Below, piece after piece: positions 42,260-50,161 of a DNA stretch of 64,000 bases. Position numbers and translations under genes: made by a program. Under the pieces are notes generated by a model. That model did not search any database. It worked only from the letters and a program-made list of their open reading frames with translations, and was not told the DNA's origin. Position 1 is the first letter of the stretch, and the number at the start of each line of letters is the position of its first letter. Source of the DNA: Pseudomonadales bacterium (GTDB lineage: Bacteria; Pseudomonadota; Gammaproteobacteria; Pseudomonadales; Azotimanducaceae); contig JAJEIQ010000014.1 of NCBI GenBank assembly GCA_022827905.1, positions 181,884 to 245,883 of the forward strand, written 5' to 3'.

Positions 42260-43969
42260 ATGGTTGATCGCGTCTCGACGATCCCTGAACTTGCCATCGT
42301 GAACTCGGTCGAAAACGTTCCTGTGCTCATCGTCGGCGGCGGACCCACCGGATTGGTGCTATCCATTCTGCTGTCCCGGTTCGGGGTCGATTCGCTGCTG
42401 GTCGAAGCGGATCCCAGCACCTGCAATCATCCCCAAGCCCATGTGGTGAACCGCCGCACAGTCGAGATCCTGCGCTCCATCGGCCTCGAGGAGGCCGTGC
42501 ACGCCCAGTCCGATCCCTTGGCCCAAGGCGCAATCCGCTTCGTCACAAGCATCGCCGGGGAGGCGCTCGCCTCCCTTGAGCCCAACCTTGACGAGTCGCG
42601 GCTTGCGGCCCGCCGTGCCGCGAGCCCCAGCGAAAACACCTCCTGCCCACAGGATCTCATCGAGCCGCTGCTGGCTGGCAAGGCCCAGGAAGGCCCCGGA
42701 CGCATCCTCTTCTCAACCGAATTGACCGGTTTTGAGCGCAAGGAGGACGGGGTCGTCGCGACAGTCACTGCAAACGGCCAGGAGCGACGGATCCAAGCCC
42801 GGTGGCTGGTGGGCTGCGATGGCGCATCGAGCCGCACTAGGGACTTGGCCGGCATCGAGATGGAAGGCTTGCCGACATTGGCCTACATCGTCGGCATCTA
42901 CTGCCACATGGATCTCTCGCGCTGGGTGGCCGATCGGCCTGTGATGCTGTATTGGACGATCGATCCGGAAAGTCCCGTTACCATCATCCACATGGGCCGC
43001 AACCGCTGGTCCGTTCAAACCGCCTTCAGCGGCGACCACGTCCCCCTCGACGAGTTCACCCCCGAACGTTGCGCCGAGATCGTTCGCCGGGCGGTTGGCG
43101 CGGACGTGGCGGTTGACGTGCGTTCCGTGAAGCCTTGGGCCATGACCGCGCAAACGGCCCCCAGCTGGCGCCAAGGTCCGGTCTTTCTGGCTGGTGATGC
43201 GGCGCACCGCTTTCCACCGACGGGCGGATTCGGCATGAACACCGGCGTGCAGGACGCGCACAACCTGGCGTGGAAAATGGCTGCGGTGCTGAATGGACAG
43301 GCCGGCGAAGGCTTGCTCGACACCTACGAAGCGGAACGCAGCCCCGTGGCGGTGGCGAACAGTGAGTTCAGCGTCAGGAACGTGTTCGGCTTCGCCAAGG
43401 TCATGGGCCCGGGCGCCATGGCCCAGGGACAGCGGCTGGCAGCGGGGGAGGTGACGCTGGAAGCCCTGTCGGCCGAGATTCAAGGGATTCTGGACGCCGA
43501 AGCCGGCCACTTCGACGCTCCGGGGCTGGAGCTCGGGTTCTGCTATGAGAACGGCGCGCTGATCCCGGACGGTACCCCCTTGCCGGCGGTCGACAACCCG
43601 GACCGTGACTACCTGCCCAGTGCCCGGCCCGGCGCCCGGGCACCGCACTTGTGGCTGCAGCGGGATGGCGAGCGCCTGTCCAGCCTAGATCTCTACGGCG
43701 GCGGCTTTACGTTGCTCGCCGGCACCGATCAGGCACCCGCGTGGCGGCAAGCGGCCAACCAGACGTCGCCGAAGGTCGAGCCGGTTGTCATCGGCGATAC
43801 GGCCATCGATCCCAACGGCCATTGGCAGGACCTCTACGGAGTTGCGGACGGCGCGGTGTTGATCCGCCCCGACGGCCATGTGGCTTGGCGTTCCAAGCAC
43901 AGTGTGGATGATCCGGGGCGCGAGCTGCAGGACGCGCTGGACCAAATTCTCCGCGGAACCAAGGGGTAA
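42260..43969 (+). CDS. FAD-binding aromatic monooxygenase (PheA/TfdB-type)
   Basis: A 569-residue class A flavoprotein hydroxylase. The FAD GxGxxG region is 'VPVLIVGGGPTGLVLSILL', the DG motif is 'RWLVGCDGASSRTRDLAGI' and the GD motif is 'GPVFLAGDAAHRFPPTGGFG'. A C-terminal thioredoxin-like domain ('DGAVLIRPDGHVAWRS') is as in phenol hydroxylases and polyketide hydroxylases. It would hydroxylate an aromatic ring with NAD(P)H and oxygen. The ATG at 42260 lacks a ribosome site; GTG at 42299 is an alternative that still keeps the FAD motif. It is followed after six bases by a dipeptidase gene. Confidence 0.9.
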   Translation: MVDRVSTIPELAIVNSVENVPVLIVGGGPTGLVLSILLSRFGVDSLLVEADPSTCNHPQAHVVNRRTVEILRSIGLEEAVHAQSDPLAQGAIRFVTSIAGEALASLEPNLDESRLAARRAASPSENTSCPQDLIEPLLAGKAQEGPGRILFSTELTGFERKEDGVVATVTANGQERRIQARWLVGCDGASSRTRDLAGIEMEGLPTLAYIVGIYCHMDLSRWVADRPVMLYWTIDPESPVTIIHMGRNRWSVQTAFSGDHVPLDEFTPERCAEIVRRAVGADVAVDVRSVKPWAMTAQTAPSWRQGPVFLAGDAAHRFPPTGGFGMNTGVQDAHNLAWKMAAVLNGQAGEGLLDTYEAERSPVAVANSEFSVRNVFGFAKVMGPGAMAQGQRLAAGEVTLEALSAEIQGILDAEAGHFDAPGLELGFCYENGALIPDGTPLPAVDNPDRDYLPSARPGARAPHLWLQRDGERLSSLDLYGGGFTLLAGTDQAPAWRQAANQTSPKVEPVVIGDTAIDPNGHWQDLYGVADGAVLIRPDGHVAWRSKHSVDDPGRELQDALDQILRGTKG

Positions 43970-43975
43970 CCGGGC

Positions 43976-45214
43976 ATGATGAAGTCACTGCGCGCGATTG
44001 TGCCCTTGCTGGCGCTTGTCCATGGATGCGGCGGGCCAAGCAGCGACTCTTTCGAGCAACGGGCCGGCGAGCTGGCTCGGGAGCTGCTGGTCGTCGACAC
44101 TCACATCGACCTCCCCTACCGGCTGCACAGGAACTGGCAGGATGTCTCGAAGGCGACTGAGGAAGGGGACTTCGACTACCCCCGAGCACGAGCCGGCGGT
44201 CTGGATGCGCCCTTCATGTCCATCTACATTCCCCCCAAGGTCGATGCCGAGGGCGGCGCGGTGGCGCTGGCCGATGAATTGATCGACTCGGTGGAACGGA
44301 TCATTGACGACGCGCCGGAAAAGTTCGCCCTGGCCACCTGCGCGGACGACCTCATGGCCATCAAGGCCTCCGGGCGCATCGCATTGCCGCTGGGCATGGA
44401 GAACGGCGGTCCCATCGATGGCGACTTTGCCAATCTGCGCCACTTCCACGACCGGGGCATTCGCTACATCACCTTGGCCCACGCCAAAAGCAACCACATC
44501 TCCGACTCCTCCTACGACTCATTCAAGCGCTGGCAGGGCCTCTCCCCCTTCGGCAAGTCGCTGATTGCGGAAATGAACCGCCTAGGCACGATGATTGATG
44601 TCTCGCACCTCTCCGACCAAGCGTTCTGGCAGGTCATGGAACTGAGCCAAGCGCCGGTCATCGCCACCCACTCCTCCCTGCGCCACTTCACCCCCGGCTT
44701 TGAGCGCAACATGAGCGACGAAATGGTCGCCGCGCTCGGCGAGGCGGGCGGGGTCATTCACATCAACTTTGGCAGCGGCTTCCTGACCCAGGCCGCGCGG
44801 GCGTACAGCGACACGCAACGCAAGGCCGTGCTCGGCTACGCCTTCACCAACCATCTCGCCGAGGACGACCCGCAGCTTAGGGACTTCATGGCGCAATACC
44901 GGGAAGCGCACCCCTATCCCTACGCCACCCTCGATGACGCCCTCGACCACTTCGACTGGGCCGTGGCCCTGGCAGGGGTCGACGCCGTCGGCATCGGTTC
45001 GGACTACGACGGGGTGGGCGATTCCTTGCCCACGGGCCTAAAGGACGCATCCACCTACCCCAATCTGATCCATGGCTTGCTCGGCCGCGGCTACAGCGAG
45101 CAGGACATCGCCAAGATACTGGCCGGAAACCTGATGCGCGTGTGGCGGGCTGTTGAGGCGCTAGCCGATTCCCACGGCAACCCGGCGCATTGCAGCGCCG
45201 CCCAATCGGAGTAG
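43976..45214 (+). CDS. Membrane dipeptidase (M19 family), lipoprotein
   Basis: A 412-residue zinc dipeptidase of the renal-dipeptidase family. The N-terminus 'MMKSLRAIVPLLALVHGCGG' is a lipoprotein signal with lipobox 'VHGC'. Metal ligands lie in 'VVDTHIDLPYRL' (HxD), in 'LPLGMENGGPI' (bridging Glu), in 'IDVSHLSDQAFW' and in 'PVIATHSSLRHF'; 'VGIGSDYDGVGD' holds the late Asp. Substrates of this family include L-D dipeptides and beta-lactams. Coupling with an aromatic monooxygenase suggests amide-bond release of some conjugate, but that is inference. Confidence 0.9.
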   Translation: MMKSLRAIVPLLALVHGCGGPSSDSFEQRAGELARELLVVDTHIDLPYRLHRNWQDVSKATEEGDFDYPRARAGGLDAPFMSIYIPPKVDAEGGAVALADELIDSVERIIDDAPEKFALATCADDLMAIKASGRIALPLGMENGGPIDGDFANLRHFHDRGIRYITLAHAKSNHISDSSYDSFKRWQGLSPFGKSLIAEMNRLGTMIDVSHLSDQAFWQVMELSQAPVIATHSSLRHFTPGFERNMSDEMVAALGEAGGVIHINFGSGFLTQAARAYSDTQRKAVLGYAFTNHLAEDDPQLRDFMAQYREAHPYPYATLDDALDHFDWAVALAGVDAVGIGSDYDGVGDSLPTGLKDASTYPNLIHGLLGRGYSEQDIAKILAGNLMRVWRAVEALADSHGNPAHCSAAQSE

Positions 45215-45227
45215 CGAACGGCCAGTT

Positions 45228-45246
45228 CGAGGGCGGGACGCCCTCG
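45228..45246 (+). repeat. REP-like palindrome, copy 6
   Basis: CGAGGGCG-GGA-CGCCCTCG followed by CTCCGG, 13 bases after the dipeptidase stop. Plus orientation. Confidence 0.8.
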
Positions 45247-45286
45247 CTCCGGGGACTAGCCACGATTCGAAGCGATTCCTCCGGAG

Positions 45287-45320
45287 CGAGGGCATTAACG
45301 AACCTTCGGTTCGCGCCCTC
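45287..45320 (-). repeat. Long REP variant with inner hairpin, copy 7
   Basis: Outer arms CGAGGGC (45287-45293) and GCCCTCG (45314-45320) enclose CGAACC-TTC-GGTTCG (45299-45313). On the minus strand it ends in CTCCGG like the short form. It matches the copy at 46908-46941. Confidence 0.8.
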
Positions 45321-45322
45321 GG

Positions 45323-45346
45323 ACGGCGCGAAGCGCCGTGTTTCTG
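45323..45346 (+). terminator. Weak intrinsic terminator-like hairpin
   Basis: ACGGCGC-GAA-GCGCCGT followed by GTTTCTG, downstream of the dipeptidase and repeats. The stem is good but the T-run is poor, so termination strength is uncertain. Confidence 0.4.
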
Positions 45347-45353
45347 CGTACTG

Positions 45354-46811
45354 TCAGACTTGGTAGCGGTAGTACTCGACGCCTCGGTCGTCGAAGTGGT
45401 TGCTGCGGTCACCGACACGATCGATGTAGAACACGCCCGCCGCGTCCTGCCGATTGGGGAGGTCGCTGCGATCATGCAACATCTCGTACTCCTTGCGGTC
45501 CAAGATTCGGGTGTTGTCCAGCGCCGCGGAGAACTGGATCTTGTCAGCGGCCGCCTCCCAGCCCCGCACCACCTGCATCGGAATGACCTCGGCGGCGTCG
45601 CCGCTGCCGTAGCCAACCGTCAATACCCGCTCGCCCGCCAAGGGCACCGAATTCAAGGACGCCTCCTCGAAGCCAGCGGCCATCCAAGCCGGCAGCGAAG
45701 CCGTGTAGAGGTTGCCGACTTCGCCCATCCGCTGGGCCCCCAACTGCGTCATCAACCCGCCGAACACAGGCAGTTGACGCAGCAACCGGGCGGCTTGGGT
45801 GGCCAAGGGATAGACCTCCGCATTGATGTTTTGCTCCCGAACCAGGTCGTACAGGGCGTGCTGGGAGGTCAGCTCCTGGGCCAGCGCGTCGCCATCGATC
45901 CCGGATGACTTGGCGTAACTCGCCAACTCAGCACGGTCGGCGGCACCCCCTGCAGCCAAAGCCAGCAGGTAGCTCACGGCCAAGCCCATCTCCGCCATGC
46001 GCTGGTAGGGCCGGTGCAGGAAGACCGCCTTGACTTCCTTCAGGAAGGTGCTCGGGGCGCTGGTGAGGCGCGGGAACAAATCCTTCATGGCGCCCAAAAC
46101 CGCGTCGATGTAGCAGGTTGTGGAGTACTTGCCGTTGAATACGGGAAAGTCCTTGAGCTGCGCGAACCGGCCGATGGTCTGCTCGGCAAAGCGTTGAAAC
46201 GGCTTGCGGAAGTCCACCCCACGATACGCCGAAGAGGAGCCCGACACACCGAGTTCCACGTCCAGCAAGCGGGGACTCTCCTCCACGAGCAGGGCGACGG
46301 CGCCGGCGCCCTGAGTCGGCTCCCCCGACGATGCGCGCTGGTACTCGGCAATGTCCGAACACACGACAATCGCCTTGCGGCCCTGGCCATCAACCGCCAA
46401 GTAGCGAAACGCTGCCTTGAGCGCGTACACCCCGCCGAGGCAAGCGTGCTTGAACTCCGGCACCTCACAGGCGCGGCTGAGCTGCGGCAGCTGATGTTCG
46501 GCAAGGGCGTCGTTGACCATGCCCTTGACGATGATCGCGCCCGCCGAGTTGTCGGTGCTCGATTCGGTGCCGAGCGCCAAGTAACCGATGGAGCGCGGGT
46601 CCACGTTGTACTGGCGAATCAGGCGCAGCACCGCCGTGGCCGCCATCGTGTAGGTGTTTTCGTTGGGGCCGCTCATGCGGAATGTGGTGCCAATGACCGC
46701 CTTGACCTTCTCCCAAGCATCCCCGGTCCAGTCACACCAATCCGCTAGACGGACCGTGTAGGGAGGGAGATAGGCTGCGAACCCGCTAATGCCAACGTTT
46801 GAAGTGCTCAT
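45354..46811 (-). CDS. HMG-CoA-synthase-like thiolase-fold condensing enzyme
   Basis: A 485-residue thiolase-superfamily enzyme closest in pattern to 3-hydroxy-3-methylglutaryl-CoA synthase. The expected Glu region is 'ALGTESSTDNSAGAIIVKGM', the nucleophilic Cys is in 'PEFKHACLGGVYALKAA' (Cys124), the His in 'VFLHRPYQRMAEMG', and the C-terminal loop is 'LTVGYGSGDAAEVIP'. It would condense an acyl group on its Cys with a second acyl-CoA. No other mevalonate-pathway gene is in the window, so a role in polyketide-type beta-branching or ketogenic/leucine-like catabolism is as likely. ATG 46811 has GGAG six bases upstream; the promoter region carries two palindromes. Confidence 0.83.
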   Translation of the reverse strand: MSTSNVGISGFAAYLPPYTVRLADWCDWTGDAWEKVKAVIGTTFRMSGPNENTYTMAATAVLRLIRQYNVDPRSIGYLALGTESSTDNSAGAIIVKGMVNDALAEHQLPQLSRACEVPEFKHACLGGVYALKAAFRYLAVDGQGRKAIVVCSDIAEYQRASSGEPTQGAGAVALLVEESPRLLDVELGVSGSSSAYRGVDFRKPFQRFAEQTIGRFAQLKDFPVFNGKYSTTCYIDAVLGAMKDLFPRLTSAPSTFLKEVKAVFLHRPYQRMAEMGLAVSYLLALAAGGAADRAELASYAKSSGIDGDALAQELTSQHALYDLVREQNINAEVYPLATQAARLLRQLPVFGGLMTQLGAQRMGEVGNLYTASLPAWMAAGFEEASLNSVPLAGERVLTVGYGSGDAAEVIPMQVVRGWEAAADKIQFSAALDNTRILDRKEYEMLHDRSDLPNRQDAAGVFYIDRVGDRSNHFDDRGVEYYRYQV

Positions 46812-46840
46812 ATGCGTCTCCAAGGCAGATGGAAAGGCCT

Positions 46841-46852
46841 ATATGCGCATAT
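46841..46852. promoter_or_regulatory. Palindrome ATATGCGCATAT upstream of HMGS-like gene
   Basis: A perfect 12-base palindrome 30-41 bases before the ATG at 46811, in the position of the start of transcription. It overlaps a possible -10 box TAATAT on the minus strand, so a bound protein would block the promoter. Confidence 0.5.
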
Positions 46853-46863
46853 TACTTGACTGA

Positions 46864-46878
46864 TTGCGTAGAACGCAA
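46864..46878. promoter_or_regulatory. Inverted repeat TTGCGT-AGA-ACGCAA
   Basis: Perfect six-base arms with a three-base spacer. On the minus strand the outer TTGCGT (46878-46873) could be the -35 box, 18 bases from TAATAT. A second operator candidate for the same promoter. Confidence 0.5.
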
Positions 46879-46907
46879 ACGAGATTCCGGTCCCCTGCGG
46901 CCCAGTT

Positions 46908-46941
46908 CGAGGGCGCGAACTAAAGTTCGTTGATGCCCTCG
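46908..46941 (+). repeat. Long REP variant with inner hairpin, copy 8
   Basis: CGAGGGC (46908-46914), inner CGAACT-AA-AGTTCG, then GCCCTCG (46935-46941) and CTCC. Nearly the reverse complement of the copy at 45287. It ends five bases before the GST stop codon. Confidence 0.8.
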
Positions 46942-46946
46942 CTCCG

Positions 46947-47828
46947 TCAATGTGTTCTCAGGCGACGGCGGACGTCGTCGAGCAGCGGCGACGGGACAAT
47001 GCCCCAGATCTCTTCAATGGCGCTGCGCCAGCCGGGATCGTGCCATTTCGTGACACCCTCGGCATAGGAGGGCCGCGACTGCAAGCGTTCCCAGTAGCCG
47101 CTGAGATGGGGAACGGCTGGGTCTTGCAGAGCCGCCTCAAGGCCCACGTCCTGCAGCCGATGAAAGCAGGCCATCATGGTGATGTCGGCCAAGGAGAAAT
47201 CGCCCAACAGCCACGGCCCACCAAACTCGGCCAGGTTGCCGTTGGCCGTGGCGAGGCCTTGGCAAAGGGAATCCAAGGCGCCTTCCAAGACCTCCGGCGG
47301 CAGTTCGCTGGCGCCCTTCTCCCGCAGCCGCATGAACAGCTCGCGGCGCATGGGGACGGGATGGCGCGCCATGTTGGCAGCCACGGTGGCCATCGGCTGG
47401 CGTTCCAAAAGCTTCGCAAGGATGGGCAGGGTCAGCACCGGAATCGCCGTGCCGAACGTGGTCCCCAAGCGGCGGCTGTCGTCCAGCATGCCGAGTTGAA
47501 ACCACTGGTCGGCGAGCGCCTGCCGCGGGGCTTCCGTGGGCCACAGACGCTCACCGCTCTTCGGGTGCGCGTCATCGATGTGCTTGACGATGCGATGCGC
47601 GTCATAGACCGGCTCGCCGTTGTGGACCAAGGTCGGCACCTGGCCCTTGGAATTGATCGCCAGATGCTCTGGGGACAGGTTCTGGCAGTCGGCGTTCATG
47701 TCGCACAGCATGATGTGGTGCGACTTGAACGCCAGCCCTTTTTCTAGAAAGCCGAGTCGGGCTTTCTGCGAGCACAGCGACTCGTTGCAGTGGTAAAGCT
47801 CGAACTCCTGCTGCCACGGGATGGCCAC
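46947..47828 (-). CDS. Glutathione S-transferase-family protein
   Basis: A 293-residue two-domain GST. The thioredoxin-like N-domain has 'YHCNESLCSQKARLGFLEKG', where Cys or Ser may be the catalytic residue, and 'NSKGQVPTLVHNGEPVYDAH' with the cis-Pro that contacts glutathione. The helical C-domain has 'GPWLLGDFSLADITMMACFH', the N-capping motif. It probably conjugates or isomerises a catabolic intermediate. GTG start at 47828, GAGGAG upstream. It lies 30 bases before the TonB receptor gene in the same direction as that gene, whose product could import the same compounds. Confidence 0.88.
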   Translation of the reverse strand: MAIPWQQEFELYHCNESLCSQKARLGFLEKGLAFKSHHIMLCDMNADCQNLSPEHLAINSKGQVPTLVHNGEPVYDAHRIVKHIDDAHPKSGERLWPTEAPRQALADQWFQLGMLDDSRRLGTTFGTAIPVLTLPILAKLLERQPMATVAANMARHPVPMRRELFMRLREKGASELPPEVLEGALDSLCQGLATANGNLAEFGGPWLLGDFSLADITMMACFHRLQDVGLEAALQDPAVPHLSGYWERLQSRPSYAEGVTKWHDPGWRSAIEEIWGIVPSPLLDDVRRRLRTH

Positions 47829-47857
47829 GGCGCGCGGCTCCTCGATGCCTAAATCCG

Positions 47858-50059
47858 CTAGAAGTTCAGCTGAAACTCGACGCCGAACTCTCGCGGCTTG
47901 TGGAAGTAGGTCTGAATGAACACCACGTTCAAGGCACCGACGCGAATGTCCTCATCGGTGAGGTTCCTGCAGTACGCCGAAACCCGGAAGCGCTCGCTGT
48001 CCGGCGCATAGGCGATGAAGGCATTGCTGATCACCGCCGCTTGGCGGTAAAAGATGTCACCGCTCACCCCCGGCGCAAGCAGGTGGCGGGACATGTAGCG
48101 CCCGTCGATGTGGAAGTGCGCCACGCCGTCCGCCACCGGCAGCCGGTAGTCGAGCGCGGCGTAGGCGTTCCACTTCGGCGCATTGGGCAGGTCGAAGTGG
48201 GTGTTGTCGGTCTTGATGCCGTCGTTGTTGAGGTCCACGAAGAAATCCGTCCACTTGGCATCGAGATAGGCGGCGTTGAGGCTGAGGGTGAGTTGGTCAG
48301 TCAAAAGGAACGTGGACTCAAGCTCCAAGCCAAAGATCTCCGCATCGCCCAGGTTCTCCTGAATGGCCTCCGTGCCCCGCTGCGCCGCGTTGAGCCGGCG
48401 CACCACGCCCACCACATCCTTGTAGTCGGAGAAGAAGGCGGCGGCGTTGACCCGAATGCGGTTGTCCAGGAAATCGCCCTTCAGGCCGGCCTCATAGCTG
48501 GTGAGGGTCTCCGGGTCATAGGGGCCGACGTTTTGCGCCACGCTGGCCCTGGCGTTGTAGCCGCCGCCCTTGTAGCCGGTGGAAACCGTGCCGTACACCA
48601 GCACATCGTCGTTGACCTCGAAGTTCAGGCCGGCCTTCCAGGTGAACTCATCCCAGTCGCCTTCCGGCGTGAACGGCGGCGGGGTGCGGGGGAAGGTCGC
48701 CTGGGCGTGGAACTTCTTGTCATCCATGGTGATGCGCCCGCCGACCGTGGCGGACAGCCGATCAGTGAAGTGGATGTCGGTCTGCCCGAAGAAGGCGGTG
48801 CTCTTAGAGTCCTGGCTGTTGACCGCGAAGACCTTGGCGTCCTCGAACTCGATGCTGGCAAAGGTCAACGGCGGCGGCAGGCCCGGGCCCAAGTTCTGCA
48901 GAATCGTGGTGACGTAGTCCTCCTGCACGTAGAACACCCCCAGGACGTAGTCGAACAGCTCGCTGTGCGAATCCGCGAAGCGCAGCTCGATGCTCTGCTG
49001 GTCATGCACCGTTTCGCGGGCGAGATGGAAAATGGTCCGAGCGACATTCGGCGGGCGCGGCGGCGAGCCCAAGGGAATGCGTCCAGGGCGGGCGTCAAAG
49101 TCGCCAAACGTCAAGTACTCCAAGTCTCTGGTGTTGGCCACCAAGGTGAAGGTGCCGACATCGGTTTCGAGATTGGACTCCAGGGTGACGCCCCAAGTCT
49201 CCAAGTCCGAGAAGCCGTCCACGTCCTGTTGGACGGTGTACATCTTGCCATCGTATCCGGTGCCGCCCGGGTCGAGCAGCTCATTGCTGCTGCCGGGGCC
49301 GATGACCTCCTCCCGCTCATAGTCAGCGATCAGCGTGGCATCGAAACGGCCGTTCGCAAAGGCCAAAGTGCCGCGCACGCCATCCATGTCGGTTTCGCCC
49401 AAGTCGGTGCCGGTGTAGCCGTTTTTGTAGTAGCCGTCGTAGTCCCGGGTGACGCCGGCGATCTTGGCCCGCATCATGCCATCGGCGAAAGCTCCCGAAT
49501 TGACCACCGCGCGCAGCGAGCGCAGGCCGTTGTCGCCCACGGCCACCTTGACCTTGCCGCCCGCCTCCTCGGTGGGCCGGGCGCTGACCATGTTGATGGT
49601 GCCGGCCAGGTTGTTGCGGCCAAACAGGGTGCCTTGGGGGCCGCGCAAAATCTCCACTCGCTCGAGGTCGAAGGCGTCGTTGAGGATCCCCGCGTTGCGC
49701 GTTAGGGATACGCCATCAAGAGATATGCCGGTCTTGGGGTCGGCGTTCGGGTCGGGGTCCAGGAAGGCGATGCCGCGCACCGCGAACTTGCCGATGTTGG
49801 GGATCAGGCCGAGCTCCGTGAGGATGACGTTGGGCGCGATGCCGTTGAGGTCAACCAAGTTGGTGGCGCCGTTGTTCTCGAGCATGTTGCCGTCGAACGC
49901 CGTAATGGCGATCGGCACCTCCTGAATGCTCTGCTCACGCTTCTGGGCGGTGACGACGATTTCCTCAAGCACCATCTGTTGGGCGTCGCTCGCCGCAAGC
50001 GACGCTGAGGCGCCCCCGAGCAGCAGCGGCAAAACAAGGACAAAAGAGACTTTGCGCAT
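47858..50059 (-). CDS. TonB-dependent outer-membrane receptor
   Basis: A 733-residue receptor. The signal peptide ends near 'GGASASLAA'; the TonB-box-like 'LEEIVVTAQKREQSIQEVPI' and plug domain with 'VEILRGPQGTLFGRNNLAGT' follow, and the 22-strand barrel ends in 'PREFGVEFQLNF' with a C-terminal Phe. The 'IVVTAQKREQ' opening is typical of the sphingomonad-type receptors used for organic catabolic substrates rather than siderophores. Strong AAGGAGG before the ATG. It is the likely entry route for the compound handled by the surrounding enzymes. Confidence 0.95.
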   Translation of the reverse strand: MRKVSFVLVLPLLLGGASASLAASDAQQMVLEEIVVTAQKREQSIQEVPIAITAFDGNMLENNGATNLVDLNGIAPNVILTELGLIPNIGKFAVRGIAFLDPDPNADPKTGISLDGVSLTRNAGILNDAFDLERVEILRGPQGTLFGRNNLAGTINMVSARPTEEAGGKVKVAVGDNGLRSLRAVVNSGAFADGMMRAKIAGVTRDYDGYYKNGYTGTDLGETDMDGVRGTLAFANGRFDATLIADYEREEVIGPGSSNELLDPGGTGYDGKMYTVQQDVDGFSDLETWGVTLESNLETDVGTFTLVANTRDLEYLTFGDFDARPGRIPLGSPPRPPNVARTIFHLARETVHDQQSIELRFADSHSELFDYVLGVFYVQEDYVTTILQNLGPGLPPPLTFASIEFEDAKVFAVNSQDSKSTAFFGQTDIHFTDRLSATVGGRITMDDKKFHAQATFPRTPPPFTPEGDWDEFTWKAGLNFEVNDDVLVYGTVSTGYKGGGYNARASVAQNVGPYDPETLTSYEAGLKGDFLDNRIRVNAAAFFSDYKDVVGVVRRLNAAQRGTEAIQENLGDAEIFGLELESTFLLTDQLTLSLNAAYLDAKWTDFFVDLNNDGIKTDNTHFDLPNAPKWNAYAALDYRLPVADGVAHFHIDGRYMSRHLLAPGVSGDIFYRQAAVISNAFIAYAPDSERFRVSAYCRNLTDEDIRVGALNVVFIQTYFHKPREFGVEFQLNF

Positions 50060-50134
50060 GGTTTCCCTCCTTTGCTCCCGTGTGGAAGCAGCCAGCCTCT
50101 CCTAACGGAGCCTACTGTAACCCGCGCCTAGCCG

Positions 50135-50140
50135 ATTGTA
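50135..50140 (-). promoter_or_regulatory. -10-like box of TonB receptor gene
   Basis: TACAAT (minus strand) within CCTATACAATCGG, about 75 bases before the ATG. No clear -35 box. The same hexamer precedes lipA and the sulfotransferase gene. Confidence 0.3.
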
Positions 50141-50161
50141 TAGGAATGCCGGCACGCAGGC

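Noticed and set aside
45354..46811. Mevalonate pathway membership of the HMG-CoA-synthase-like gene
   Set aside because: No HMG-CoA reductase, mevalonate kinase or decarboxylase in the window; family match alone does not fix the pathway.
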